Assembly: GCA_944332815.1 (NCBI GenBank)
Contig: CALVKQ010000006.1
Location: 1 to 64,000 of the forward strand
Reading direction: 5' to 3'
DNA from: an uncultured Clostridia bacterium
GTDB lineage: Bacteria > Bacillota > Clostridia > Christensenellales > CAG-917
Length of the DNA stretch: 64,000 bases
Below the pieces are notes generated by a model, which had not been told where the DNA came from, made no database searches, and was given only the letters and a program-made list of their open reading frames with translations. Of the stretch, positions 23,818-31,934 are shown piece by piece. A program made the position numbers and the translations under genes. Each line of letters opens with the position of its first letter. The first letter of the stretch is position 1.

Positions 23818-24489
23818 TTACAATGTGCCGTAAAGATTATAGTATCTTTGACGAATACTTGCCTTGCGATGGTTTATCGTGCCTCTTCCGATGCCGAGTT
23901 CGGCACAGACTTCAGCTTGCACCATGCCGTTCATATAGCAGTTCAAGATGGCAAGTTCCAAAGCGGATAACCGTAATGCGCCGACGAGTTCATCGTATTT
24001 CGTGTAATCCGTCTGTTCGTGTTCAAAGCAGTTGACGGGATCCATGGGCAGAGCCTTATAATCCGTAAAGTCAATGGATTCAATGATAGTTCCGCGCCTG
24101 TCCGTTCTGTTACGAAGAAGATTGATAAAGTGGTCTACTTCGCGGTAGCAGGCAAGTTTTATACTGATTTTCTTTCCTTTGCGGTCTTTTCCATAAATCT
24201 CATTGGCGGTATGACCGACAAATTGATACAGAAAGCAAATAGCGGTCTGAGCGACATCATAGCCGTCAGATACGATATAATCTACTTCACTCATATGGTG
24301 CAGGTCTTTGATGAGTCCGATATACAGCCTGTCTGCTACATTCATATCGAACTTCTTTACAGTACGCAAAGCTTGCAATGCGATCATCTCGCCCATGAGT
24401 TTGACGTTTTCGGCGGAGATTACCTCTTTGAACAATTCACCCTCGTTGCGATACTTTCCGTTTGAGAACTTGGTTACCAACATTTCCAT
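23818..24489 (-). CDS. HTH protein with sigma region-4-like C-terminus
   Basis: The 223-residue product has an unrecognised N-terminal part (about 1-160) and a C-terminal helix-turn-helix (about 175-218: ALELAILNCYMNGMVQAEVC and AELGIGRGTINHRKASIRQR) like sigma-70 region 4 or phage late regulators. AGAGGTG precedes the ATG at 24489, and a longer frame to 24543 has no such signal. It converges on res and is the last gene before the tRNA. It may control island genes; no target site is evident. Confidence 0.7.
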   Translation of the reverse strand: MEMLVTKFSNGKYRNEGELFKEVISAENVKLMGEMIALQALRTVKKFDMNVADRLYIGLIKDLHHMSEVDYIVSDGYDVAQTAICFLYQFVGHTANEIYGKDRKGKKISIKLACYREVDHFINLLRNRTDRRGTIIESIDFTDYKALPMDPVNCFEHEQTDYTKYDELVGALRLSALELAILNCYMNGMVQAEVCAELGIGRGTINHRKASIRQRYYNLYGTL

Positions 24490-24830
24490 CTTTACACCTC
24501 TGAATTTGTATTTGCATTTTTCGGGCAACAGGCGGAGGTGCATAGGACGGTAAATATCAGTGCACTAAATAGCGAGCCTGCGGAAGTCAACGGAACAAAG
24601 CCAAAATCGTTGCGTACAAGTCTGGAAATGCCTTATAGACAGTAAAAGAGCCGAGCAAGGAAACAATCTCCTCACTCGGCTCTCAAAGTCTTTAGATAGG
24701 TGTTTTAAGCGACGATTTTGCGACCGTTGATGTCCGCGATGAGCTATGCTACCATAGCCGACCGAAAAAGCGCAAATTCAAGAGGTGCTACTGCAATCGG
24801 ACAATCATTCCGAAGAAATCGCATGCAAAA
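24490..24830. other. Right end of the island, no gene seen
   Basis: A hairpin (AGAGCCGAG at 24647-24655 with CTCGGCTCT at 24675-24683) is the only clear structure. Read on the minus strand it is followed by TTTTAC, so it could end transcription leaking from the tRNA toward the HTH gene. No supported gene. Confidence 0.5.
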
Positions 24831-24871
24831 AATAATACGAACCTCGACTTGTCGTCTTGGTTCGTATTATT
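24831..24871 (-). terminator. Terminator for tRNA-Leu(CAG) supplied by the island
   Basis: AATAATACGAACC (24831-24843) pairs perfectly with GGTTCGTATTATT (24859-24871). On the minus strand the stem is followed by a run of T residues and lies seven bases after the CCA end of the tRNA. The island thus seems to have brought a new terminator when it displaced the native one, now at 8984-9058. Confidence 0.82.
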
Positions 24872-24877
24872 CTGGTC

Positions 24878-24898
24878 TGGTGCGCGGGACGGGACTTG
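24878..24898. repeat. Island attachment site, right copy (tRNA 3' end)
   Basis: These are the final 21 bases of tRNA-Leu(CAG), identical to 9052-9072. The tRNA stays complete because the duplicated segment restores its 3' end. Confidence 0.82.
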
Positions 24899-24965
24899 AA
24901 CCCACATGAACGTATTGTTCACTAGAACCTGAATCTAGCGCGTCTGCCAATTTCGCCACCCACGC
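24878..24965 (-). tRNA. tRNA-Leu, anticodon CAG
   Basis: An 88-base tRNA with encoded CCA. The acceptor GCGTGGG pairs with CCCGCGC. The anticodon stem CTAGA/TCTAG holds loop TTCAGGT, with anticodon CAG. The long variable arm is typical of tRNA-Leu. Its last 21 bases are the island attachment site. Confidence 0.95.
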
Positions 24966-24983
24966 ACGGGTGATCGCTTGTAG

Positions 24984-25013
24984 ATTATATGACAGGCAGG
25001 GGATCAATGTCAA
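24984..25013 (-). promoter_or_regulatory. Promoter of tRNA-Leu(CAG)
   Basis: On the minus strand TTGACA (25013-25008) and TATAAT (24989-24984) are both perfect consensus boxes, 18 bases apart. Transcription would begin about twelve bases before the tRNA. Confidence 0.82.
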
Positions 25014-25050
25014 ACGATTTTGACCTTGGGTGAGGGAAAATTTAGCGCGG

Positions 25051-27597
25051 TCAGTCCGAGCGCAGGAAACGTTCGGAGTTTTTGCGGTAAGCAGGGGAGC
25101 TCACACGCCTGAAAGTTATGACGTGGGCGACGGACCAGACCACGACGAAGACGGCGCACACGACTGCGGCGATGACGGGTATGCGCGTGGGGAAGATCTC
25201 CGGCGACACGTACTTGTCTATCAGCTGGGAGAAGGCGACTGTGGCGCGGTTGGCGACGAGCGAGAGCAGAAGCCCTGCCGCGACGCCGCCGGACGCGAGC
25301 ATGGCGGTTTCGGTGAAGATGTAAACCGCGGCGTCTTTTGCGGTCATGCCGGAGAGGCGCAGCACATCGAATTCCCGTTTGCGCTCGTCCGCGGTTATGA
25401 GGATGAGATTGACGAGTCCTATGGCTGCGACGGCGTACACGATGGTTGAAAAGACGGATATGAGCCTGGACGTATCTATCCTGTCCGTGCCTTCGCCCGA
25501 GCGGTAAGCCTCGCGTTTGAACACGGTGGTATGCTCATCGTCGAGCAGCTCGCGCAGGGTGGTGAATGCCCCCTCGTCGCCGTTCAGATAGATCACTTTT
25601 TCGCCGATAAGCTCGTCCAAGCCTTCAAACGCGATGGCGTCTTTCCTTACGACCGCGGCGAAGTCCCATGAGGTGACTGTCGTGTCGATGCCGACGACGG
25701 TGAATACCTTCGTCGAAACCAAGGTTTCTGTGGAGTAAGACTTGTTTTTCAGAAGTTTAAGCGTATCGCCTACTTCGATGTCATACTTGTACGCGATATA
25801 AGAAGTGATGACGATGGGGTTTTCGCATTCGTCGAAGCGCGCGGCGACTTCGGGATCGTAGTTAAAGGTAAAGTAGCGGATGTCCTCCCCCTTATCCACG
25901 GCGAGGAAGGTCACGTAAGTTTTGTTCGCTGAACCGTCCTGCATGATCGGGACGCCGTTTTCGTCGGCGAGGCGGATACTGACGTAAGATTTCACCGCGG
26001 CGCCGTCGGTGATGCCGTCCACCGAAAGGGCGCGTTGCAAAGCGGCGTTGACGTTCTCGTCGGTAACTCCGCTCAAAGTGACGATGAAATCGGCGGTGTA
26101 GCGTGCGGATGCAGCGAGCGAGGTATATTGCACGCTGTCCAGGATGCCCATGCCCAGACTGATGAACATTATGAGCGCGGCGAGCATGGTGAAAGTGGAG
26201 CTGACCGCCACGTTTCTGGGCGCGGCGTACGAAGCGAGGGAAGCCGGTCCGCTGCGCGCGATGCTGCCTGTCAGAGAACATATCCCACGCAGCACCACGG
26301 GCATAACGGCGATGAGCCAGACCACGAGCAGGAGAAGGGCGATGATCGCGACGGGCACCAGCGCGGAGCGCGGCACAAAGAATTGCGCGGTCCCGAACGC
26401 CACGACGAGCAGGGTGATGACTATCGCCCACACGGGGCGCATCGGGCGAGTGAAGCGCTCGCTGCCTCCCAACAGTCTGCGGATGGGCAAAGCGCTCATT
26501 TTGAGAGCCGGGATGACGCAGGAAGCGACGCCGCACGCCATACCTATCAGCACGGCGACGGGATATTTCCAACTTTCCGCGACGAGCGCGCCTCCCACTA
26601 TATTTTCCGAAAGCAGCACGCCGATGTAGTCCACCAGCAGTTCCCCGAAGCCCAGCCCGATGAGTCCGCCGACGAGGGCGTATATCGCCGCCTCGAAGAG
26701 GAGTATGCCTGCCGATTGCAAGGGCGTTGCGCCTGCGGCTTTGAACTTGACCAGTTCGTTCACTCTGCCGCGCACGATGACGGAGAAGGAGGCGTAAAGG
26801 AGAGCGCCCATGAGCGCAGTGATCACCACGGCGGCTATCGTCATCATGCGCATACTGCCGCGCACGGAGCGTTCCGCCTCTTCAATATAGTAGCCGTTAT
26901 CGATGTTGACGGCGTTGTTTGCAGGGAAGAGCTCTTTTAAGTCCGTCTCCCACGCGTCTTTCACCGTTACGCCGTCGGAACGCAGGGCGTCGGGGTCGCG
27001 GAGATACACGGTGGCGCGCGTAGGGCTGAGGTCGTAGGCAAGTTCGCAGGCGAACACCGCGCCTCCGGTCGCAAAATATCTTGCGGTATTGTTGGCGATC
27101 GCCGTCACGACATACTCTTTGCCTTGTTTGGTCGTGAACACTTCTCCGAGGGAGAGGTCCGCCACTTCGGCGAGCCTTGCGGATATGTGCGCGCGAGGCA
27201 GATCGCTGTCGATGTCCGCGGAGGAGAGTATCTCAGCGCCCGTGAGCGCGTCGAACCCGTCAAGGTCCTCCACCGCTATCATATAGCCGCGCACGGTTTC
27301 CGACTCGGTCAAGAGAGTCACGCTCTTCTCGTAGGCGAGATAATATGTCTCCACCTCGTCCTCGTGTTCTTGCAGGTAATCGGTCATCTTTTCCGTTTTT
27401 CCGCTCACCGCCACATAAAGGTCCGCACCTGCGTACATGTTGTTTGACCACAGCGACGTGAGCTGCTCGAAGAGGGAGGAGATGCAAAGGCAGACGAAAA
27501 TGCACGCCGTGATAAGCGCGGTGGAGATGACGACTATGAGCGATTGCACGGGATTGCGTGCGATGCTGCCGAACGTATGGCGGAAAAGGATGTTCAT
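25051..27597 (-). CDS. FtsX-like ABC transporter permease
   Basis: This 848-residue permease of the MacB/FtsX type has an N-terminal membrane helix, a large extracytoplasmic domain, a cluster of three helices (about 250-350), and helices near 400-440 and 485. A second extracytoplasmic domain and three C-terminal helices follow. Such proteins work with a cytoplasmic ATPase in export or mechanotransmission, often of lipoproteins or antimicrobial peptides. The ATG overlaps the stop of the upstream ATPase gene (ATGA) once that gene's frame is corrected, so the two are a coupled pair. The substrate is unknown. Confidence 0.88.
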   Translation of the reverse strand: MNILFRHTFGSIARNPVQSLIVVISTALITACIFVCLCISSLFEQLTSLWSNNMYAGADLYVAVSGKTEKMTDYLQEHEDEVETYYLAYEKSVTLLTESETVRGYMIAVEDLDGFDALTGAEILSSADIDSDLPRAHISARLAEVADLSLGEVFTTKQGKEYVVTAIANNTARYFATGGAVFACELAYDLSPTRATVYLRDPDALRSDGVTVKDAWETDLKELFPANNAVNIDNGYYIEEAERSVRGSMRMMTIAAVVITALMGALLYASFSVIVRGRVNELVKFKAAGATPLQSAGILLFEAAIYALVGGLIGLGFGELLVDYIGVLLSENIVGGALVAESWKYPVAVLIGMACGVASCVIPALKMSALPIRRLLGGSERFTRPMRPVWAIVITLLVVAFGTAQFFVPRSALVPVAIIALLLLVVWLIAVMPVVLRGICSLTGSIARSGPASLASYAAPRNVAVSSTFTMLAALIMFISLGMGILDSVQYTSLAASARYTADFIVTLSGVTDENVNAALQRALSVDGITDGAAVKSYVSIRLADENGVPIMQDGSANKTYVTFLAVDKGEDIRYFTFNYDPEVAARFDECENPIVITSYIAYKYDIEVGDTLKLLKNKSYSTETLVSTKVFTVVGIDTTVTSWDFAAVVRKDAIAFEGLDELIGEKVIYLNGDEGAFTTLRELLDDEHTTVFKREAYRSGEGTDRIDTSRLISVFSTIVYAVAAIGLVNLILITADERKREFDVLRLSGMTAKDAAVYIFTETAMLASGGVAAGLLLSLVANRATVAFSQLIDKYVSPEIFPTRIPVIAAVVCAVFVVVWSVAHVITFRRVSSPAYRKNSERFLRSD

Positions 27598-27661
27598 ACG
27601 GACGTCTTGGAAGAGCCTGTGCGCTTGTCGACGTCGCGGGAGGAAACGATATGCCCGTCGC

Positions 27662-28300
27662 TTATCGTGATGACGCGCGTGCCGTAATCGGCGTTTTTTC
27701 GTTGTGGGTGACCTGAACGACGGTGGTGCCGAACTCGGCGTTTATACGGGAGAGCAGCTGCATTATGCTCTCCGAATTGACGGAATCGAGGTTGCCCGTG
27801 GGCTCGTCCAGAAAGATGATGTCGGGGCGGAAGACCAATCCGCGCGCTATCGCGACGCGCTGCTGCTCGCCGCCCGAGAGCTTGCCGGGGAGGGACTTGC
27901 GCTTGTCGGAGAGCCCGACGAACTCCAAAAGCTCGTCGATGGGCGTTTTCATGGTGCGCTTACGTTTGCCTGCGAGGAACAGGGGCACCATTATGTTCTG
28001 TTCCACGGTGAGGTAGGGGGCGAGGTTGAAAAACTGGAAGACGAAACCCAGCTTGGTACGGCGGAGGATGGCGCGTCTTTTCTCGCCGCAGGCGGTGATA
28101 TCCTCGCCGTCCACAAACACCTGTCCGGATGTGGGAAGTTCAATGCCGCCCATCACGGAGAGCAGGGTGGTCTTTCCGCTGCCGGACGCGCCGAGTATGG
28201 AAAGGAACTCTCCCTTTCGGACGGAGAGATCAACATTTTTCAGTATCATATCCTTGCCGTTGTAGGAATGACAGACGTCTTTGACTTCGATGAAGCTCAT
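27662..28300 (-). CDS. ABC transporter ATP-binding protein, apparent frameshift near the 3' end
   Basis: LolD/MacB-type ATPase: Walker [10 protein letters not shown] (about 37-45), [14 protein letters not shown] (signature, about 142-155), Walker [14 protein letters not shown], and the H-loop VTHNE. After VTHNE the frame turns into an unrelated tail and stops at 27662. At 27694-27699 a run of six T (six A on the coding strand) explains this. One extra A restores [17 protein letters not shown] and ends at 27594, overlapping the permease ATG. Either this is a sequencing error in a homopolymer, a true frameshift, or slippage. All catalytic motifs precede the shift, so the product might keep activity. 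RBS GGGGGAGG. Confidence 0.87.
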   Translation of the reverse strand: MSFIEVKDVCHSYNGKDMILKNVDLSVRKGEFLSILGASGSGKTTLLSVMGGIELPTSGQVFVDGEDITACGEKRRAILRRTKLGFVFQFFNLAPYLTVEQNIMVPLFLAGKRKRTMKTPIDELLEFVGLSDKRKSLPGKLSGGEQQRVAIARGLVFRPDIIFLDEPTGNLDSVNSESIMQLLSRINAEFGTTVVQVTHNEKTPITARASSR

Positions 28301-28340
28301 ATTACCTCCCCCTGCGCGAGTTATACCCTAAAACAGGTAC

Positions 28341-28369
28341 ATGATAACGCATTTCGGATAAAAATTCAA
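28341..28369 (-). promoter_or_regulatory. Promoter of the ABC transporter pair
   Basis: On the minus strand TTGAAT (28369-28364) and TATCAT (28346-28341) lie 17 bases apart, upstream of the ATPase start at 28300. The leader of about 35 bases ends in a strong ribosome-binding site. Confidence 0.65.
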
Positions 28370-28496
28370 TAAAGGTTAAGAAAAATTATCGGGCGTCCGG
28401 TCAGGTTTTGAAGCAGGCAGGTTGTCCGACGCCGGTCGGGCACACGCGAGGAGAATGAGGAAAAACGGGTCGTGGAGGGCATTTTGCGCGCGCGGC

Positions 28497-28525
28497 TTGC
28501 TAAAAGAGCCGCATTGTGATATACT
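28497..28525 (+). promoter_or_regulatory. Promoter of the asp23-nusB-xseAB-ispA operon
   Basis: TTGCTA (28497-28502) and TATACT (28520-28525), 17 bases apart. Transcription would start near 28532, twelve bases before the ATG at 28544, leaving room only for the AGGTGAAG ribosome-binding site. Confidence 0.68.
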
Positions 28526-28543
28526 GCTTGAACAGGTGAAGAT

Positions 28544-28888
28544 ATGCCAAAAGAAATGAGAACCAACAATCTTGCCGTGTTTTCCGACGTCATCATGTCC
28601 CTCGCATCCGATGCGGCGGCGGAGGTGGACGGAGTTGTGGTGCTGCGTTCCGGCGACGCGTCCAAGCGCGCGATAAGAGGGGGCGGCGTGTCCGTCTATT
28701 TTCTGCCCAACGAAAAGGTGGCGGTGGACGTGTTCGTGGAAGTGAACTATCCCTGCCGCATTCCCGAGGCAGTGGCGGCGGTGCAGCAAAAGGTCAAGGA
28801 AGATATAGAATCCGCGACGCGTTTCAGGGTGCACAGCGTTAATGTGCAAGTGGTCGGCGTCAATTTCCCGACGCAGGGAGAAGCATGA
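28544..28888 (+). CDS. Asp23/Gls24 family envelope stress response protein
   Basis: A 114-residue Asp23/Gls24-family protein with the conserved EVDGVVVLRSGD and VDVFVEVNYPCRIPE blocks. Members of this small, abundant group lie at the cell envelope, and in clostridia a copy usually precedes nusB, as here. Its TGA overlaps the ATG of nusB. It starts right after a sigma-A promoter. Confidence 0.88.
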   Translation: MPKEMRTNNLAVFSDVIMSLASDAAAEVDGVVVLRSGDASKRAIRGGGVSVYFLPNEKVAVDVFVEVNYPCRIPEAVAAVQQKVKEDIESATRFRVHSVNVQVVGVNFPTQGEA

Positions 28889-29289
28889 GAAGAGCGAGCA
28901 GAGAATACGTTTTCAAACTGGTGTTCGAATACACTTTTTACGGCGCGGAGAACGACACCACGCTGGAATTCATGCTGTCCGACGCGGATCTGACGGAGGA
29001 GGATAAGGCGTACATCCGCGAGCGTTACGACGGCGTGACCGCGAATGCGGAAAGGCTCAAGGCGCTGCTTGCCTCCAAGCTGGAACGCTACACCGTGGAC
29101 AGGCTTTACCGCCCGGACATGGTGGTGCTGCTCATCGCGCTTTACGAGTTGGAAAAGGGCGACACGCCCGTCGGGATAGTCGTGAACGAAGCGGTGGATC
29201 TTGCCAAAAAGTACGGCACGGAAAAGTCGGGCGGCTTTGTGAACGGCGTGCTTGCGAAGTTCGTGCGCGGCGAGGCGCCAAAGGCGTAA
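28885..29289 (+). CDS. nusB: Transcription antitermination factor NusB
   Basis: NusB, with NusE/S10, binds boxA RNA and supports antitermination of rRNA operons. The 134-residue product is of normal length, all-helical, starting RRASREYVFKLVFEYTFYG and ending in the conserved NEAVDLAKKYGTEKSGGFVN and GVLAKF. It overlaps the asp23 stop by four bases (ATGA). The nusB-xseA-xseB-ispA order is the usual Firmicutes arrangement. Confidence 0.93.
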   Translation: MRRASREYVFKLVFEYTFYGAENDTTLEFMLSDADLTEEDKAYIRERYDGVTANAERLKALLASKLERYTVDRLYRPDMVVLLIALYELEKGDTPVGIVVNEAVDLAKKYGTEKSGGFVNGVLAKFVRGEAPKA

Positions 29290-29310
29290 CGCCCGTTTTA
29301 TTGCATAAAA

Positions 29311-30531
29311 ATGACAGATAAAACCCCTATCTCGGAAAAAGCTATCAGTGTCACGGAGTTGAACGCCACCATAAAAGCGTGCGTGGAAGATCCCGTTTTT
29401 CACGGGTTGGAGGTTTACGGCGAGGTGTCGGGAGCACGCATGAGCGGACCGCACCTTTATTTTACTCTCAAAGACAAAGAGTCCCAGATAGCCTGCGTCA
29501 AATTCGGCGCGGACAGGTCGTACATCCCCAAGGACGGCGAGAGCGTGGTGCTGCGCGGCAGCATGAATTTCTGGACGAAGGGAGGGCGGCTGACCTTTGC
29601 CGCTTCCACGATCACTCCTGCCGGAAAAGGGTTGCTCGCGATCGAGTTCGAGAGGCTGAAAGCGCGCCTCAACGCGGAGGGGCTGTTTGACGAAGCGCAC
29701 AAGGTGCCCATCCCCAAATTCGCGTCCGACGTGCTGGTGGTCACTTCCCGAACGGGGGCGGTCATCCGCGACATCGTGACCACGGTGCGGCGCAAGAACC
29801 CTGTCATAAACATCACCGTGCGCGACGTACGCGTGCAGGGCGAGGGTGCGGCGCACGAGATAGCGGGCGTGCTGGCGAGGGTGGACAGGCTGGGCTACGA
29901 CGTCATCGTCATAGCGCGCGGCGGAGGGTCGCTCGAAGACCTTGCGCCGTTTTATGACGAAGAACTGGTGAGGGCGATCTACGCAATGAAGACGCCCGTC
30001 GTGTCCGCGATAGGGCACGAAACGGACTTTTCCCTGGCGGATCTCGTTGCGGACGCGCGCGCGGCGACTCCGACGGCTGCGGCGGAGCTGGTGGCGTACG
30101 ACTATTATGCGCTGGCGGACGCGCTCGGGGAGCTTGCGGCGAGGATGAAAAGGTCGGCGCTGCGCGTGTTGGAGCGCAAAGCCATGCGCGCTCGGGCGGC
30201 AGGGAACGCGCTCGGGCGGCAGATGGTGGCGTTCCACCGTTCCAGAGAGAACAGGCTGCGCACGCTGGCGCTCCGCATGAAGATGCTGGCGCAGGGCAGA
30301 CTGCGCGACGCGGACGCGAAACTGGGCGCGCTGTCGGGGAAGCTGGGGGCGCTCGACCCTCTCAAAGTGCTGTCGCGCGGCTACTTCAATTTGCAGGCGG
30401 CAGGAAAGAGTGTGACTTCGGTGCGTAGCCTGAAAGAGGGGGACATCGTCACCGCACGCGGCAGCGACGGCGAGATAGAAGCGGAAGTGAAGAAAGTTAC
30501 CGTTCGGGGCGCTGCTCCGAACGCCGAATGA
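29311..30531 (+). CDS. xseA: Exodeoxyribonuclease VII large subunit
   Basis: XseA with XseB degrades single-stranded DNA from both ends. The 406-residue product has the N-terminal OB-fold (about 10-105, SVTELNATIKACVE and MSGPHLYFTLKD) and the catalytic domain with VITSRTGAVIRDI-like VVTSRTGAVIRDI, ARGGGSLEDLAPF and SAIGHETDFSLADLVADARA. A coiled region and LKVLSRGYF follow. Length is normal, and it precedes xseB by 28 bases. Confidence 0.93.
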   Translation: MTDKTPISEKAISVTELNATIKACVEDPVFHGLEVYGEVSGARMSGPHLYFTLKDKESQIACVKFGADRSYIPKDGESVVLRGSMNFWTKGGRLTFAASTITPAGKGLLAIEFERLKARLNAEGLFDEAHKVPIPKFASDVLVVTSRTGAVIRDIVTTVRRKNPVINITVRDVRVQGEGAAHEIAGVLARVDRLGYDVIVIARGGGSLEDLAPFYDEELVRAIYAMKTPVVSAIGHETDFSLADLVADARAATPTAAAELVAYDYYALADALGELAARMKRSALRVLERKAMRARAAGNALGRQMVAFHRSRENRLRTLALRMKMLAQGRLRDADAKLGALSGKLGALDPLKVLSRGYFNLQAAGKSVTSVRSLKEGDIVTARGSDGEIEAEVKKVTVRGAAPNAE

Positions 30532-30559
30532 TACCGCGCGCGGCGCGGACGGAGGCTGT

Positions 30560-30787
30560 ATGGCTGAAAACAGGATGAACAAGTTCGAGGACAACATCGC
30601 GAAGCTGGAAGGCATCGTGAAGAAACTTGAGGGGGACGCTCCTCTCGACGAAGCCATTTCGGCGTTCGGCGAGGGAGTGGAGCTCACAAAACTTTGCATC
30701 GCGGAACTGAAAGCGGAAAAGGGCAGGCTGGAACTGTTGGTGAACGACCTGGACAAGGTGACGGAGGAGTTCAACGTAGACAAATGA
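30560..30787 (+). CDS. xseB: Exodeoxyribonuclease VII small subunit
   Basis: XseB is the small helical partner that wraps the coiled arms of XseA. The 75-residue product has the family pattern NKFEDNIAKLEGIVKKLEGD and PLDEAISAFGEGVELTKLC. Its TGA overlaps the ATG of ispA (ATGA). Confidence 0.92.
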   Translation: MAENRMNKFEDNIAKLEGIVKKLEGDAPLDEAISAFGEGVELTKLCIAELKAEKGRLELLVNDLDKVTEEFNVDK

Positions 30788-31581
30788 CGGTTTCGGAGTT
30801 TACTGAACTTTTCGAGAGGTGTTTCGGCACGCTGTTCGACGGGGGGAGCGAGTTTGACGAGGCTCTCGCTTACGCCTGCTTCGGAGGAGGGAAGCGCGTG
30901 CGTCCCACGGGGGTATGGCTGGGAGCGTCGGCGGTGAGCGCGGCGCCGCCCCTGGTCGAGGTGTTGAGCCTGGGCAGCGCGATAGAGCTCATCCACAGCT
31001 ACTCGCTGGTGCACGACGATCTGCCTGCCATGGACAACGACGATATGCGGCGCGGCAGACCCACCGTTCACAAGAAATACGGCGAAGCCGCAGGCATACT
31101 CGTGGGCGACGCGCTGTTAAGCAAGGCGTCGGGAGTGCTGGCGTCGGGGGCGGTGCAGTTCGGCGGAAGATACGCCGTGGCGGCGCAGCTTATGACGAAA
31201 GCGGCGGAGGATATGGTGCGCGGTCAGGTGCTGGACCTTGCCGGTATGCGCACGGAAGAGGAGTTCAGGAAGATGTACGCCCTGAAAACGGGCGCACTGA
31301 TAAGAGCGGCGTTCCTTTCGGGGGCGACGGTCGCGGGCGCGAGCGAAGAAATGCTGCGCGCGGTGGGGGAGTACGCCGACGCCCTGGGGCTGGGGTTCCA
31401 GGTGGCGGACGACCTGTTGGACGAGGGGGAGGAGAACTCTCTCGTGGCGGTGATAGGCGCGGACGCGGCGCGGAAGCTGCTGGACGAGTGCACGGTGACG
31501 GCGAAGGCGCGCGCGGCGGAGCTGCCTTTCGGGGAAGAACTTGCGGCGTTTGCGGAGAAGCTGCGCACCCGCAAAAAATAA
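30784..31581 (+). CDS. ispA: Polyprenyl (farnesyl/geranylgeranyl) diphosphate synthase, short form
   Basis: IspA condenses isopentenyl diphosphate with allylic diphosphates for quinone and wall-lipid precursors. GGKRVRP and the first aspartate-rich motif HDDLPAMDNDD (about 80-90) are intact, and FQVADDLLDE carries the second. The product has 265 residues where 290-300 is usual. After DDLLDEGEE the usual glycine/lysine-rich stretch ending KxTYP is missing or replaced (NSLVAVIGADAARKL). This could narrow or impair activity, yet the frame is otherwise clean. The start at 30784 overlaps the xseB stop; a longer frame from 30694 lies inside xseB. Confidence 0.88.
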   Translation: MTVSEFTELFERCFGTLFDGGSEFDEALAYACFGGGKRVRPTGVWLGASAVSAAPPLVEVLSLGSAIELIHSYSLVHDDLPAMDNDDMRRGRPTVHKKYGEAAGILVGDALLSKASGVLASGAVQFGGRYAVAAQLMTKAAEDMVRGQVLDLAGMRTEEEFRKMYALKTGALIRAAFLSGATVAGASEEMLRAVGEYADALGLGFQVADDLLDEGEENSLVAVIGADAARKLLDECTVTAKARAAELPFGEELAAFAEKLRTRKK

Positions 31582-31608
31582 TCGGCAGGGCGAAGTTGCG
31601 AAAATCGG

Positions 31609-31637
31609 TTGCCAAAACCGCCGCTGTTTGATATATT
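31609..31637 (+). promoter_or_regulatory. Promoter of tRNA-Cys
   Basis: TTGCCA (31609-31614) and TATATT (31632-31637) are separated by 17 bases, 28 bases before the tRNA. It may also serve the tRNA-Leu downstream. Confidence 0.7.
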
Positions 31638-31665
31638 GATAAGGCACGCGAGAGGCGCGACCCAC

Positions 31666-31740
31666 GGCACCATAGCCAAGAGGTAAGGCAAGGGTCTGCA
31701 AAACCCTCATTCTCCGGTTCAAATCCGGATGGTGCCTCCA
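31666..31740 (+). tRNA. tRNA-Cys, anticodon GCA
   Basis: A 75-base tRNA with encoded CCA. The acceptor GGCACCA pairs with TGGTGCC. The anticodon stem AGGGT/ACCCT holds loop CTGCAAA with anticodon GCA, and the T-loop is TTCAAAT. Confidence 0.96.
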
Positions 31741-31798
31741 AAAGGCGAGCGGCATCGCAGGATGCCGCCCGTTTTCTTTTTCCGGACGCTAAACGTGG

Positions 31799-31934
31799 TG
31801 TCCCCAACCTAAAATCCCCGATTTTCGGTTGGGGCATAACTCGGGGTCCCCGGGCGAAAATCTTTGATTTTCGGCTGGGGCATAAAATCGGGGTCCCCGG
31901 GCTAAAATCTCTGATTTTAGGCTGGGGTATAAAT
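31799..31934. repeat. Three tandem hairpin units between tRNA genes
   Basis: Three units of about 45 bases. Each has the form TCCCCGGGCGAAAATC, a short loop, then GATTTTCGGCTGGGGC, and can fold as a stem of about 15 pairs with two mismatches. They are separated by CATAA(A/C)TC(G). A single unit of the same family lies at 8942-8980, also close to tRNA-derived sequence. This looks like a REP-type family of the genome. It is not a CRISPR array: there are no unique spacers and the repeat is itself a palindrome. Confidence 0.82.

Larger units (their letters stand above)
9052..24898. mobile_element. Genomic island in the 3' end of tRNA-Leu(CAG)
   Basis: The last 21 bases of tRNA-Leu(CAG), including CCA, at 24878-24898 are repeated exactly at 9052-9072. 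Between them lie a serine recombinase, a sigma-like HTH protein, an HUH Rep, a tyrosine recombinase and an extended type III restriction-modification operon, none of them housekeeping genes. This is the usual signature of integration at a tRNA 3' end, which leaves the tRNA intact on one side. Base composition within the island is uneven, with AT-rich patches at 14030-14320, 18210-18755 and about 19290-20020. No conjugation genes are visible, so it would be mobilisable at most, and it may be a composite of two elements. Confidence 0.82.

Noticed and set aside
27690-27702. Programmed -1 frameshift signal in the ABC ATPase
   Set aside because: The heptamer AAAAAAC is present but not in the required phase relative to the zero frame, and no stimulatory stem is obvious; a homopolymer error or mutation is simpler.
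31799-31934. CRISPR array between the tRNA genes
   Set aside because: The units are palindromic and adjoin with only a few bases between them; there are no variable spacers and no cas genes.
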